The position numbers and the translations under genes were made by a program. Positions 1-7,594 of a stretch of DNA of 64,000 bases are shown here, piece by piece. The notes beneath the pieces are model-generated. The model saw nothing but the letters and a program-made list of their open reading frames with translations, was not told where the DNA came from and searched no databases. Positions within the stretch are counted from its first letter, which is position 1. Each line of letters begins with the position of its first letter. The DNA comes from Lentibacillus siamensis (GTDB lineage Bacteria > Bacillota > Bacilli > Bacillales > Amphibacillaceae): the NCBI RefSeq assembly GCF_039522605.1, contig NZ_BAAADS010000001.1, positions 62,001-126,000 of the forward strand, written 5' to 3'.

Positions 1-50
1 TTCCCTGGGTTATACGCGTAAATAACATAATTAAAAATACCCTTTCACTT

Positions 51-629
51 TTATTCCGGCCGCCAATAAGGCTCTTTAATAAATAACCATTGAGCGTGAA
101 ACATTAATACAATTGCCAACATGAAAACATATAATATACTTATAATAACTGCACTGGGTGATCCTTGCCCAATAACATATCCAGAAATTCCCGCAATGCC
201 TGCACCGACACTTCCAAAAGCATAAATGCCTTTTCCAATACCGGTTTTCGGAGCCCGTAATTCTTGATTAATTATTTTACTAAATCGAGAACCAATATAA
301 GCAACAATAACCATCAGAAACGTTAAAGACAAAAGTAGAAATAAGTTTCGTGAAACCGACCTCCAGTATAGAACGATTATACAAATAGCAGCTACATCAA
401 TCTGTATTATCATATATATAACTCTAGGGGGAACATAATAATGTAATTCTTTTTTTTTCCCAAACAAAGCAATGATCGAACAAAGAAAAATATATAGCCC
501 CAGCAACCAAAAGCCAATTGCACTTGTTGTAGGACTAACTGAAGCGAATAAACCAAAGAGAATTGGAAATATAGCCATACCATATATACTTTCTGAATTT
601 GGATGTTCACTTTTTGGGCCCAGATTCAT
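51..629 (-). CDS. Multi-pass membrane protein of unknown function
   Basis: The 192-residue product is almost entirely hydrophobic, with about five or six predicted membrane segments separated by short basic loops, and no signal for cleavage. The start ATG has an AAAGGTGGTG ribosome site at good spacing. It is the last gene seen of the long minus-strand run that begins with cpaB near 16.3 kb, 30 bases after the first WxG-repeat gene, so co-transcription is likely. I do not recognise the family; a role in anchoring, exporting or protecting against the neighbouring secreted proteins is only inference. Confidence 0.7.
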   Translation of the reverse strand: MNLGPKSEHPNSESIYGMAIFPILFGLFASVSPTTSAIGFWLLGLYIFLCSIIALFGKKKELHYYVPPRVIYMIIQIDVAAICIIVLYWRSVSRNLFLLLSLTFLMVIVAYIGSRFSKIINQELRAPKTGIGKGIYAFGSVGAGIAGISGYVIGQGSPSAVIISILYVFMLAIVLMFHAQWLFIKEPYWRPE

Positions 630-659
630 TTTTTACACCACCTTTTGAATAGGAACCGA

Positions 660-1682
660 CTAATTAAATAATTTAGTTAACCCGTATTTAGTCATTTGAT
701 ATACTAATTTGGTCTTATTAACTGCGTTTTTAAATCCTTTTTCAAAAAAGTTTTGTACACCATTCTTCAATTTTCTTCCCCATGATGTCGATAAAATGCC
801 CGAAATTGCTAGACCTGCTGCGCCACCAATAATTGTACCAGCAATCGGAACAGCAGAACCCACTATAAGGCCAGTTGTAACTAGACTACCTGCACCCAAC
901 GATCCAATAGCCGTCGACAGCGATGCTGTTCCCCACGCAAATGCAGTTTCTGTCACTGTAGCGGATAAAAATTCTCTGCTCCATATATCTCCATCACTTT
1001 GATTATAAGCTGAAACCATACCTACTGCACTAGAAAGAAATGCATTCCCCTTTGAAACAGCAGAATGTTTAAATGCCTTTCCAAAACTATTATAATGATT
1101 TTTTGGTGGTAAATGTACTTGTTCTACTCCTTGAATATATTTACCCTTTCTACCTAATTTTTTTGTCATTTCTAGCAAGGGGCTTTTTAACTTTTTTCCT
1201 CCAGATGATAAGTATCCTGTAACTTTTCCACCTTCAATTACTGTCAATAATCTATGTCCATTATGGTAAGCAATATAACCGAGACCAGATTTAGCAATCA
1301 GACTCCCCGATTTTTTAGCCCACCAATCGAAACCCTTCTCTGGAATATTAGATTTTCCTTCCATATTACCTTCAGAGTTTAATTGTCCTCTACCATTTTG
1401 ATTTGTGGAATCATTTTTTCCGTACTTATATGGTGGCACCTTTTCATTGTATTCGTTATAACTATTCTCTTGCTGATCCTTATTCTCATAATGAGTATCA
1501 GATCTATCTTGCCAATGTAAGTCCGTTCCATCCCATGGTACACCTTTCCATGGGTCTCCTTCCCAAGGATTACCTGTCCACGAATCGACTGCATAGACAA
1601 TTGATGATGACGGCATAAAAACAACGAAAAATACAGAAACTACTATCATCATTTTTCCAAAATACTTATTAATTTTAATCAC
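660..1682 (-). CDS. Secreted WxG-pentapeptide protein, paralogue A
   Basis: A basic N-terminus and hydrophobic stretch end in a likely signal-peptidase site (VYA-V). A short tryptophan tract follows, with W at residues 35, 40, 45, 50 and 57 in the pattern W-x-G-x-x, closed by WDGTDLHW. A hydrophilic linker and an approximately 230-residue C-terminal region come next, rich in Gly/Ala hydrophobic segments and ending in lysine-rich amphipathic helices, as in polymorphic-toxin or LXG-protein C-termini (resemblance only). Paralogues B and C in the island share the signal and tract, not the whole C-terminus. The start is uncertain: GTG at 1682 is chosen because upstream codons cover a promoter-like, palindromic stretch; ATG at 1652 is possible. 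Confidence 0.7.
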   Translation of the reverse strand: MIKINKYFGKMMIVVSVFFVVFMPSSSIVYAVDSWTGNPWEGDPWKGVPWDGTDLHWQDRSDTHYENKDQQENSYNEYNEKVPPYKYGKNDSTNQNGRGQLNSEGNMEGKSNIPEKGFDWWAKKSGSLIAKSGLGYIAYHNGHRLLTVIEGGKVTGYLSSGGKKLKSPLLEMTKKLGRKGKYIQGVEQVHLPPKNHYNSFGKAFKHSAVSKGNAFLSSAVGMVSAYNQSDGDIWSREFLSATVTETAFAWGTASLSTAIGSLGAGSLVTTGLIVGSAVPIAGTIIGGAAGLAISGILSTSWGRKLKNGVQNFFEKGFKNAVNKTKLVYQMTKYGLTKLFN

Positions 1683-1802
1683 CCCGTGATAACCAGTCAA
1701 AATGTTATAAGTATAACATAATATTCTCGTTATTGTACTCTCCATTTAAGAAAAGGAGAAATGCAATAAAAGTCTTCCCCCTTATTCAATGTATGGTGTT
1801 AT

Positions 1803-2000
1803 TTAACCATCTTTTTCCTGAATTTGACGTATATGATTAGTCCGCATAAGAGGTAAAGCCGTTCCAACTACTAGAGCTGTCAATGGAAATCCTCCTGATC
1901 CTGCCAACCATTCAAACACTGTTACAGGTACAAAAATACCATAGATAAAAATCATTAAAATCATGTAGAATCTTCGCCAGTTCTTTTCGGACTTCGACAA
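1803..2000 (-). CDS. Small membrane protein, unknown
   Basis: A 65-residue product with two hydrophobic segments and a charged C-terminal tail. The TTG at 2000 is preferred because an AGGGG ribosome site sits eight bases upstream. It lies 21 bases after the lipoprotein gene and before paralogue A of the WxG-repeat family, on the same strand, so it is probably part of the Tad-island transcript. I do not recognise a family. Size and layout would fit a small membrane immunity or accessory protein, but nothing in the sequence proves this. Confidence 0.55.
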   Translation of the reverse strand: MSKSEKNWRRFYMILMIFIYGIFVPVTVFEWLAGSGGFPLTALVVGTALPLMRTNHIRQIQEKDG

Positions 2001-2021
2001 GATGAACACCCCTGACTACAT

Positions 2022-2540
2022 TTAATTAGATTGTTCCGTGTCAAGCTCTATATTATATTCCTCGGCTAATTCCAAGAACTTTTCATCTGCCTTCTTTCCT
2101 AATTCAATTGCCTTTTTTAATTCTTCATTCGCCTTATTAACCAATTTCTTAGTTTTTTGTTGGCTGATACCTTCTCCCATTTGCTTCACTGCATCAAATT
2201 TCATCTTTATACCCTTTTCCCATTTTTCAAATTGATCCAACCGCATTTGATGTAATTCCTTAACAACATCCGTTTTAGGTTCCTGTGCCTTCATGTAATC
2301 TGTAATTTCCTGTACAATCGGCATTGCCTTTTCCTTCTGCATCTGATATGCAGCCTGAGGGTTGGCTTCCTGTAATGACTGTTTAATAATTTTATCCAAC
2401 TGTTCCCCTTTGTCATTTACATTTTTGAGATAGCTGTTGTGATATTCAACAATTTCTTTAGCTTGATCAGATGCACCACAAGCTGCGAGCAACATAACCA
2501 TCGATAAACCTATAAAAACTAAAAACTTTGGAACTTTCAT
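2022..2540 (-). CDS. Lipoprotein with coiled-coil body
   Basis: The N-terminus is a lipoprotein signal peptide with lipobox LLAAC, so the mature protein should be lipidated at Cys21 and held on the outer face of the membrane. The remaining 150 residues are highly charged and helical, likely coiled coil, resembling in general character the YkyA-type cell-wall-associated lipoproteins. It lies 18 bases downstream of the TadG-like gene in the same direction. A role as a periplasmic-side scaffold or pilotin for the Flp pilus is plausible from position only; no catalytic motif is seen. Confidence 0.7.
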   Translation of the reverse strand: MKVPKFLVFIGLSMVMLLAACGASDQAKEIVEYHNSYLKNVNDKGEQLDKIIKQSLQEANPQAAYQMQKEKAMPIVQEITDYMKAQEPKTDVVKELHQMRLDQFEKWEKGIKMKFDAVKQMGEGISQQKTKKLVNKANEELKKAIELGKKADEKFLELAEEYNIELDTEQSN

Positions 2541-2558
2541 GTAAGTATCTCCCGTCTG

Positions 2559-3230
2559 TTAATTATCAAGTGGAATCGTATTACTATAATTCCAAATCTC
2601 ATCCAAAAAATCTATTTGTGGTCCTGCCGACTCCTGATAGACATTCTCTTTAATTCCTTCCATATATTCATCAAATGAAATTCCTTCCATTTCGTTAGCG
2701 GCTCTTACATAAAATTGATTATTTCGAATGTATAAAACTGCACCTTCCAATTTGCCGCCATTTCCTGTAATAGTTTCCTTCACTTCATTAATTACCTTTT
2801 GTTCGATATCCTCATCCCGAAGTAGCTCGTGGAGTTTCTGTCTGACAACATCTTTATTAAGTTCTTCCGTCAATACTTGATCAAAAGCTTCCACTTCAAT
2901 TTCATTTCTGGACCAGTCATTATAAGCTCCACTATTGGCAAGTGCAGATGCCCTGTCATTCACATCTTCCTCGATGTCCTCAAAAAAAGCTTGGAGTGCC
3001 CCTTCCAACGTCTCATCCTCATAATCATAAATTACTTTCCTAACCTCTTCATAAAATACACTTGACCCTGATAAACTTGCCTGTTGAACTGTTGTTGCTG
3101 AATCCTCTTTCGTAGCCAGTGCTGCTCCCAAATTTAATACAAAAACAAGTAGAATCATAATAATACTCAACATCCCGAGTACAAACAGAGCAATATTTCC
3201 ATCTTCATTCCTGATTGATTTCCACATCAT
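2559..3230 (-). CDS. TadG-like pseudopilin/pilus-associated protein
   Basis: The 223-residue protein starts with a short basic segment (ending NEDGN) followed by a long hydrophobic helix at about residues 14-38, the arrangement of TadE/TadG-type prepilin-like proteins. The glutamate at position +5 after the putative Gly-Asn cleavage point is absent, as often in TadG-type members. The rest is acidic and extracellular, without a vWA domain. Its ATG overlaps the TadE stop by four bases, indicating translational coupling. It probably forms a minor subunit or tip/assembly factor of the Flp pilus. Confidence 0.75.
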   Translation of the reverse strand: MMWKSIRNEDGNIALFVLGMLSIIMILLVFVLNLGAALATKEDSATTVQQASLSGSSVFYEEVRKVIYDYEDETLEGALQAFFEDIEEDVNDRASALANSGAYNDWSRNEIEVEAFDQVLTEELNKDVVRQKLHELLRDEDIEQKVINEVKETITGNGGKLEGAVLYIRNNQFYVRAANEMEGISFDEYMEGIKENVYQESAGPQIDFLDEIWNYSNTIPLDN

Positions 3231-3634
3231 TCAATCACCCTGCCGTGGGCTGTAGTAGAATAAGGAACGGTAGGTAATGGATAGCCAAAAATTTCCTCAG
3301 GTAAAAAGAGTAATTGAATATTAACATTAACATTGGCGGAAAACTCTTTACTTCCGAGACCAGATCCGGAAATAGAGGTTGCTTGAAGATAATTGCCGGT
3401 AGCGGACAAAATCTCGTTGGCAGCGTCACGTGCCTCTGCAGGATTTTTTGTCACTGAATACACCGTAGCATATTCATTGGCAGCAGATTGCGTAACTAGT
3501 ACGGCATTAATACCAACAACAAATTGAACGATAATCATTAGCAACATTAAAGCCAAAGGTAAAATTCCCAAAAACTCTATTGTTGCTGAACCCTCTTCAC
3601 TTTTAGTTTTATTTCTCCACCATTTAAGCATCAT
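3227..3634 (-). CDS. tadE: TadE-like minor pseudopilin
   Basis: A 135-residue protein with a class III-type prepilin leader: a basic N-terminus, SEEG, then SATIE and a hydrophobic helix. Cleavage after Gly would leave Glu at mature position 5, the hallmark of type IV-like pilins. The following region matches the general TadE layout (FLGILPLALMLL then an Ala/Asn-rich stretch). It is coupled to the TadG-like gene by an ATGA overlap. It is separated from the main pilus genes by about 7 kb of accessory genes, which is unusual. Confidence 0.85.
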   Translation of the reverse strand: MMLKWWRNKTKSEEGSATIEFLGILPLALMLLMIIVQFVVGINAVLVTQSAANEYATVYSVTKNPAEARDAANEILSATGNYLQATSISGSGLGSKEFSANVNVNIQLLFLPEEIFGYPLPTVPYSTTAHGRVIE

Positions 3635-3665
3635 GCACTCTCCTACCCTTAAATATTGACAACAT

Positions 3666-4496
3666 CTATAGGTTTGGATATCGAATATCCTTTTTCATAG
3701 AATTAATACGCGTTTTTTGTCCCTTATAAAAATACTCCCATACAGCTTCTTTGTGTTCGCTTTTTTTCATATTTTCCAATCCCTCAACGTAAGTTACGCT
3801 GTTAATTTCCTTTGCCAATTTCCGTTTGCCACTCGCGAACTCTTTTATATATTGATTAATTTCAAAGTTAGATAATGTTTTTACAGAATCATTACTTTTT
3901 CGAATCTGGTCTGCTTTTTCAAATAACTCAATTGCATCCTGATTCAATAACAACTGCTTATATTGTATATAATCCATTTCAAGGAATACTTCTTTCGCGT
4001 ATTCAATATCTTCAGGAAAAAATTTGGAACCATCAATTTCCTTTTGATCATAATAAGTCGTATATTCGTCCATAAGTTTCACATGCTTTTCCTGAAGCTC
4101 TATTTGTGTATTAAGCGAATTCCAACATGCTTTATAATTTTCACATTCACTATCCAATAATACTGCTTTTTCAAGTACAGTTTCCAGGAAAGTTCTTGTT
4201 TTATAAAAAGCTTGCATATCTATATTTTTCCGTTCCGTGCCATACCTGTGAATATTGCCAGTCATTGTTAACAGCAATATAAGCGATTCAAAAGCTTTTT
4301 CATAGTTTTCAAAGGGGGCATTACTGTCTGATGACAAAACGGCTGCCTTTGTTTTATCAACTATTCTCTTTTGATAATAGACAAGGTAATAAGCTACATC
4401 CTCTAATCGAAAGTGCTGTGGATTAAATTTCACTTTCTCTAAAAATTTTCTATACTTATTGGCTTTTTGTTTGATTGACTGATCTACCTCTGACAA
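3666..4496 (-). CDS. Helper-family protein B, paired with a WxG-repeat gene
   Basis: A 276-residue cytosolic, charged, helical protein with no signal peptide or membrane segment. It is a paralogue of the 273-residue product at 6706-7527. Both carry NxDMQAFxTxRxFLxxVL around residue 105-125, VDYIQYxQL (here MDYIQYKQL) near residue 190, an IKEFASG/YLEEFSK segment near 215 and a C-terminal GLxxxxKxEHxEA motif. The TTG at 4496 is chosen because AAAGGAGG lies six bases upstream. It follows WxG paralogue B directly, as its paralogue follows paralogue C, which suggests a dedicated partner such as a chaperone or immunity protein. The family is not recognised. Confidence 0.7.
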   Translation of the reverse strand: MSEVDQSIKQKANKYRKFLEKVKFNPQHFRLEDVAYYLVYYQKRIVDKTKAAVLSSDSNAPFENYEKAFESLILLLTMTGNIHRYGTERKNIDMQAFYKTRTFLETVLEKAVLLDSECENYKACWNSLNTQIELQEKHVKLMDEYTTYYDQKEIDGSKFFPEDIEYAKEVFLEMDYIQYKQLLLNQDAIELFEKADQIRKSNDSVKTLSNFEINQYIKEFASGKRKLAKEINSVTYVEGLENMKKSEHKEAVWEYFYKGQKTRINSMKKDIRYPNL

Positions 4497-4545
4497 CCTT
4501 AGCCTCCTTTCTAACACAAATTCTTAGATAAAGCTTTCTTCATTT

Positions 4546-5898
4546 TTAAAACCATCCAGTTACTGTATCCCATGCACTGGACGCAACATCTTTAATCGCG
4601 TTTCCTGCTTTTTTCGCTAAATGCTTTCCAGTATCCCATACATTACCTTTCCAATTATCCGCAAATAATTTAACACCTTTGGAAACTACCCAAACACCCG
4701 CCCCAACAGCTACCATACCAGCACCAATTGCCTGACCGCCTGGTATGGCTGAAGTCACAACTCCAGCATTCATCAACGTATTTCCTAAACTTGCTGTTGC
4801 ATCGGCTACAGCAGATGTTTTTTCCGCACCGGAAGCATCACTGGTTAAGACATCATATGCCTTAGCACCTTTATATCCCGTTTCGAATGCAGACACTCCA
4901 GTGCCAACAACTGCTGCGGCAACATTTAATTTTGATAGTGCCCCCACAGAAGCCGCTGGTGGAGTAAAATTATCAGCTGTTCTAGCTGCATCCGATAATG
5001 TATCAGTCGTTGAGGCAAATTGACGTGCAGTACGAAAATCCTGCACTCCTTTAACACCATCAGCCACATGCGTATATGTATCATACATACTGTTTATGGC
5101 ATTATTTCCAACCCCAAGCTTAACCCCATTCATAAGTATATTGGAATAAAATCTGCCACCGTAATTAAATTTTGGGTTGTAGCCAAGATCTTTCAAATTT
5201 TGATAGGTTTGAAAGTCGCCAACTAACTTTGCCTGACCCATTACCACATCATTTAAAATATACTTGCCAACGTTATATTCCTGCGGGAGTTTTGGGTATT
5301 CTTCAAGACCGACATCATTATTAGTTCCATTACTGTTCGTACCGTTTCCATTCGTTCCATCTCCTGCTGTTCCATTACCGTTAGTGCCGCTTCCGTTTGT
5401 TCCACTTCCTTCCGTTCCATTACCATTGGTGCCGTTTCCGTTTGTTCCATTTCCTGCTGTTCCATTACCATTGGTGCCGCTTCCGTTTGTTCCATTTCCT
5501 GCTGTTCCATTACCATTGGTGCCGCTTCCGTTTGTTCCATTTCCTTCTGTTCCATTACCGTTGGTGCCGTTTCCGCTCGTTCCATTTCCTTCTGTTTCAC
5601 TACCATTGGTACCATTACCATTCGTTCCATTATCTTGCCAACTTTTACCTTCCCATGGATTTCCTGACCAAAGTAAACTATCACCGTCCCATGAGTTCCC
5701 TTGCCAAGTATCACCAGTCCACGAATCACCGGACCATCGTACATCATTTCCTTTCCAGGCTTCACCTTCCCATGGATTCCCTTCCCAGGTATTACCCTCC
5801 CATGGTCCAACAGCATATGAAATTGGGGTTAGTACAGATTGAAAAATAACAAATAAAATTGCTAAGGAAACCGATACCTTTTTAATCAGTGCACCCAT
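4546..5898 (-). CDS. Secreted WxG-pentapeptide protein, paralogue B
   Basis: 450 residues. The signal peptide ends ISYA-V near residue 29. A tryptophan tract follows with W at 33, 38, 43, 48, 55, 60, 65, 70, 77, 82 and 87: spacing is five, with seven at the end of each four-Trp block, so two 22-residue modules are visible. An approximately 105-residue GTxG(N/S) tract is next, also of period five. From about residue 205 a C-terminal domain closely matches that of paralogue C, including DASGAEKT, AVADATAS, LMNAGVVTSA and a terminal WDTVTGWF. Gly-rich hydrophobic helices suggest membrane interaction. The start has GAGGGAAG upstream. Probably surface-exposed or secreted; function unknown. Confidence 0.8.
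   Translation of the reverse strand: MGALIKKVSVSLAILFVIFQSVLTPISYAVGPWEGNTWEGNPWEGEAWKGNDVRWSGDSWTGDTWQGNSWDGDSLLWSGNPWEGKSWQDNGTNGNGTNGSETEGNGTSGNGTNGNGTEGNGTNGSGTNGNGTAGNGTNGSGTNGNGTAGNGTNGNGTNGNGTEGSGTNGSGTNGNGTAGDGTNGNGTNSNGTNNDVGLEEYPKLPQEYNVGKYILNDVVMGQAKLVGDFQTYQNLKDLGYNPKFNYGGRFYSNILMNGVKLGVGNNAINSMYDTYTHVADGVKGVQDFRTARQFASTTDTLSDAARTADNFTPPAASVGALSKLNVAAAVVGTGVSAFETGYKGAKAYDVLTSDASGAEKTSAVADATASLGNTLMNAGVVTSAIPGGQAIGAGMVAVGAGVWVVSKGVKLFADNWKGNVWDTGKHLAKKAGNAIKDVASSAWDTVTGWF
5313..5640 (-). repeat. In-frame tandem repeat coding the GTxGN tract of paralogue B
   Basis: The DNA is built from 15-nt units (Gly-Thr-x-Gly-x codons). In the centre (about 5440-5540) it shows near-identical 45-nt direct repeats, such as TTCCTGCTGTTCCATTACC twice at a 45-nt interval. 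All changes keep the frame, so copy-number change would alter only the length of the linker. Confidence 0.85.
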
Positions 5899-5960
5899 AA
5901 ACTTCCCTCATTTCAGCTTGAAATAGTTACGAAAAACGTTGCCTTCTAATTATGGCCATA

Positions 5961-6671
5961 TCAATTCTCCACAACATTAACATCCAAAACTTCTAACGAT
6001 TCCCTCCACTTAATTATGTATGATGTAATAAGTATTACGATAAATGGAAAACAAAGAATGTTCAGCGTCATTTGGGTAATCATCTGAGCTGCAAATGATG
6101 AAGTTATATTAAACAATTGAAAAGTAATGAATATACCTATTAAAAGTTCTATCGTTCCAGTTAGCATAAGGATTAATACAATCTTAAAAAAATTCTTCTT
6201 GCCAATTCGCAAACCTTCTTTATAAGATTTCCATACTGACTTATTATCAAATACACTAATATAAGGGATAGGAAACAATAACGATAAAACAATCAATCCT
6301 GGAATTAGAAATAGCATAAATCCAATAGTAGTAAGGAATGAAACAATACATGCAAATACAAAGACAGTAAAACCTTTGGTCAAAAAGCTAAAAATAGAGT
6401 GTCCTAAATTATTTTCAATTCCCTTATATTCATTATATACAAACTGGATATAAGGAACCTGCGCATAAAGAAAAAACATTAAAGTTAACAACCCATAATA
6501 AATGTCCGCAAAGGAATAAACAGCAGAATAACTTGGGGTTATGGCATATATGTAGTTTGTTATAAATGAATGCAGCATGAGTAGGGGCACAGTAGTTGTT
6601 AACATTAAAACAAGTATTTTTTCGAATTTCCCTGTATAAACTTCCCATGCATTGCTAAGTGGTTTTTCCAT
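5961..6671 (-). CDS. Six-helix integral membrane protein
   Basis: The 236-residue product has about six hydrophobic helices and a central FLIPGLIVLSLLFPIPYISV segment followed by a WKSYKEGLRIGKKNF loop. This pattern resembles the DUF975 / GPDPase_memb-type or YciC-like membrane proteins (resemblance from memory, not a search). It lies between WxG-repeat paralogue B and helper C, all on the minus strand with gaps under 65 bases. A role in membrane insertion, export or self-protection linked to the repeat proteins is inference. The ribosome site AAGGAG precedes the ATG. Confidence 0.7.
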   Translation of the reverse strand: MEKPLSNAWEVYTGKFEKILVLMLTTTVPLLMLHSFITNYIYAITPSYSAVYSFADIYYGLLTLMFFLYAQVPYIQFVYNEYKGIENNLGHSIFSFLTKGFTVFVFACIVSFLTTIGFMLFLIPGLIVLSLLFPIPYISVFDNKSVWKSYKEGLRIGKKNFFKIVLILMLTGTIELLIGIFITFQLFNITSSFAAQMITQMTLNILCFPFIVILITSYIIKWRESLEVLDVNVVEN

Positions 6672-6705
6672 GGTATTCTCCTTATCAACAATGAATAGAT
6701 TTTAA

Positions 6706-7527
6706 TTAGATCCTCAATTGTTTTCTTGAAGAAGCATTTGTTTCTGCTAAACTATTATAAAATGCCTTCTTTGCTCCTTCAATGTGTTCTTTTTTTGTTA
6801 GTCCTTCCATATTTGGTTGAAAACTAATATGCTCGATTCTTTTACGCTGCCCACTTTCGTTTTTAGAAAATTCTTCTAAATATCTTTTTACGGCAGGAGT
6901 TATATACTCCCCCACTGGTGAATTTTCCATTTCTTTGATGTACTTATATTTTGGAATAGACTCGTAATCAGCTACTAATTGTCTATATTGAATATAATCT
7001 ACTTCACCAAGATAATTAGCCAACTCTTCTAAATCATTCTTCGAAAAATTTATCAAAGTTCCATCCTGATACATTTTTATTTTTTGTTCAGTGTTCTGAT
7101 ATATTTTAATAATACGTTCCTGAAGATTTAAGATCAACTCCGTTCCTTTCAGACAATATTCAAATACATTCTTTCCTTCTTCTGTTAAATAAAAATCAGC
7201 TCCATTTAATACGTCCGATAGAAACTCTCGCATTGTTGTAAAAGCCTGCATATCAGTGTTTGCCCTTTCTCCAGCATGAGTCAAAATCAAATGAAACAGT
7301 TCTGCAAACTCCAATAATGTATCGAAAGCGTCCAAGTATACTTTTTTTTCAGCTTTAGAAGTTGGAGAAACAACCGCACATCCATTCATTTTATTCCACC
7401 TATAATAATTTGCAAAAAAGTACTCATCATTATTTATTTGAAAAGATCCAGGATTAATGGTAAATGACTCTAAAAATTTTTTATGTCTTTTCACTTCTTT
7501 TTCTACTAGTGGATCATTATGTATCAT
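6706..7527 (-). CDS. Helper-family protein C, paired with a WxG-repeat gene
   Basis: A 273-residue soluble, helical protein related to the product at 3666-4496 through several shared blocks: NTDMQAFTTMREFLSDVL, GEVDYIQYRQL, VKRYLEEFSKN and GLTKKEHIEGAKKAFY. Conservation over the whole length with modest identity suggests old duplication of the gene pair rather than a recent copy. It lies 65 bases after paralogue C, beyond a strong hairpin, so its level relative to the repeat protein may be reduced. I do not recognise the fold or a catalytic motif; chaperone, adaptor or immunity function are all open. Confidence 0.7.
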   Translation of the reverse strand: MIHNDPLVEKEVKRHKKFLESFTINPGSFQINNDEYFFANYYRWNKMNGCAVVSPTSKAEKKVYLDAFDTLLEFAELFHLILTHAGERANTDMQAFTTMREFLSDVLNGADFYLTEEGKNVFEYCLKGTELILNLQERIIKIYQNTEQKIKMYQDGTLINFSKNDLEELANYLGEVDYIQYRQLVADYESIPKYKYIKEMENSPVGEYITPAVKRYLEEFSKNESGQRKRIEHISFQPNMEGLTKKEHIEGAKKAFYNSLAETNASSRKQLRI

Positions 7528-7564
7528 TTAGCAATCACTCTCTTCTGAATAATAAAATAGTGGA

Positions 7565-7594
7565 AACAGAAATGAGCTAAAACTCATTTCTGTT
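7565..7594 (-). terminator. Perfect 12-bp hairpin at the paralogue C stop codon
   Basis: AACAGAAATGAG pairs exactly with CTCATTTCTGTT around a six-base loop, and the hairpin overlaps the stop codon of the WxG-repeat gene C. On the minus strand it is followed by a T-rich stretch without a long T run. It may act as a partial terminator or as an mRNA 3' stabiliser, making paralogue C more abundant than genes downstream. Confidence 0.6.

Noticed and set aside
5313..5640. NGT motifs as glycosylation sequons
   Set aside because: N-x-T alone has no meaning without an oligosaccharyltransferase; the triplet is forced by the repeat unit.
5253..5849. Long Pro/Val- or His/Phe-rich frames on both strands over paralogue B
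   Set aside because: They are mirror readings of the 15-nt repeats that code GTxGN; they lack ribosome sites and signal peptides.
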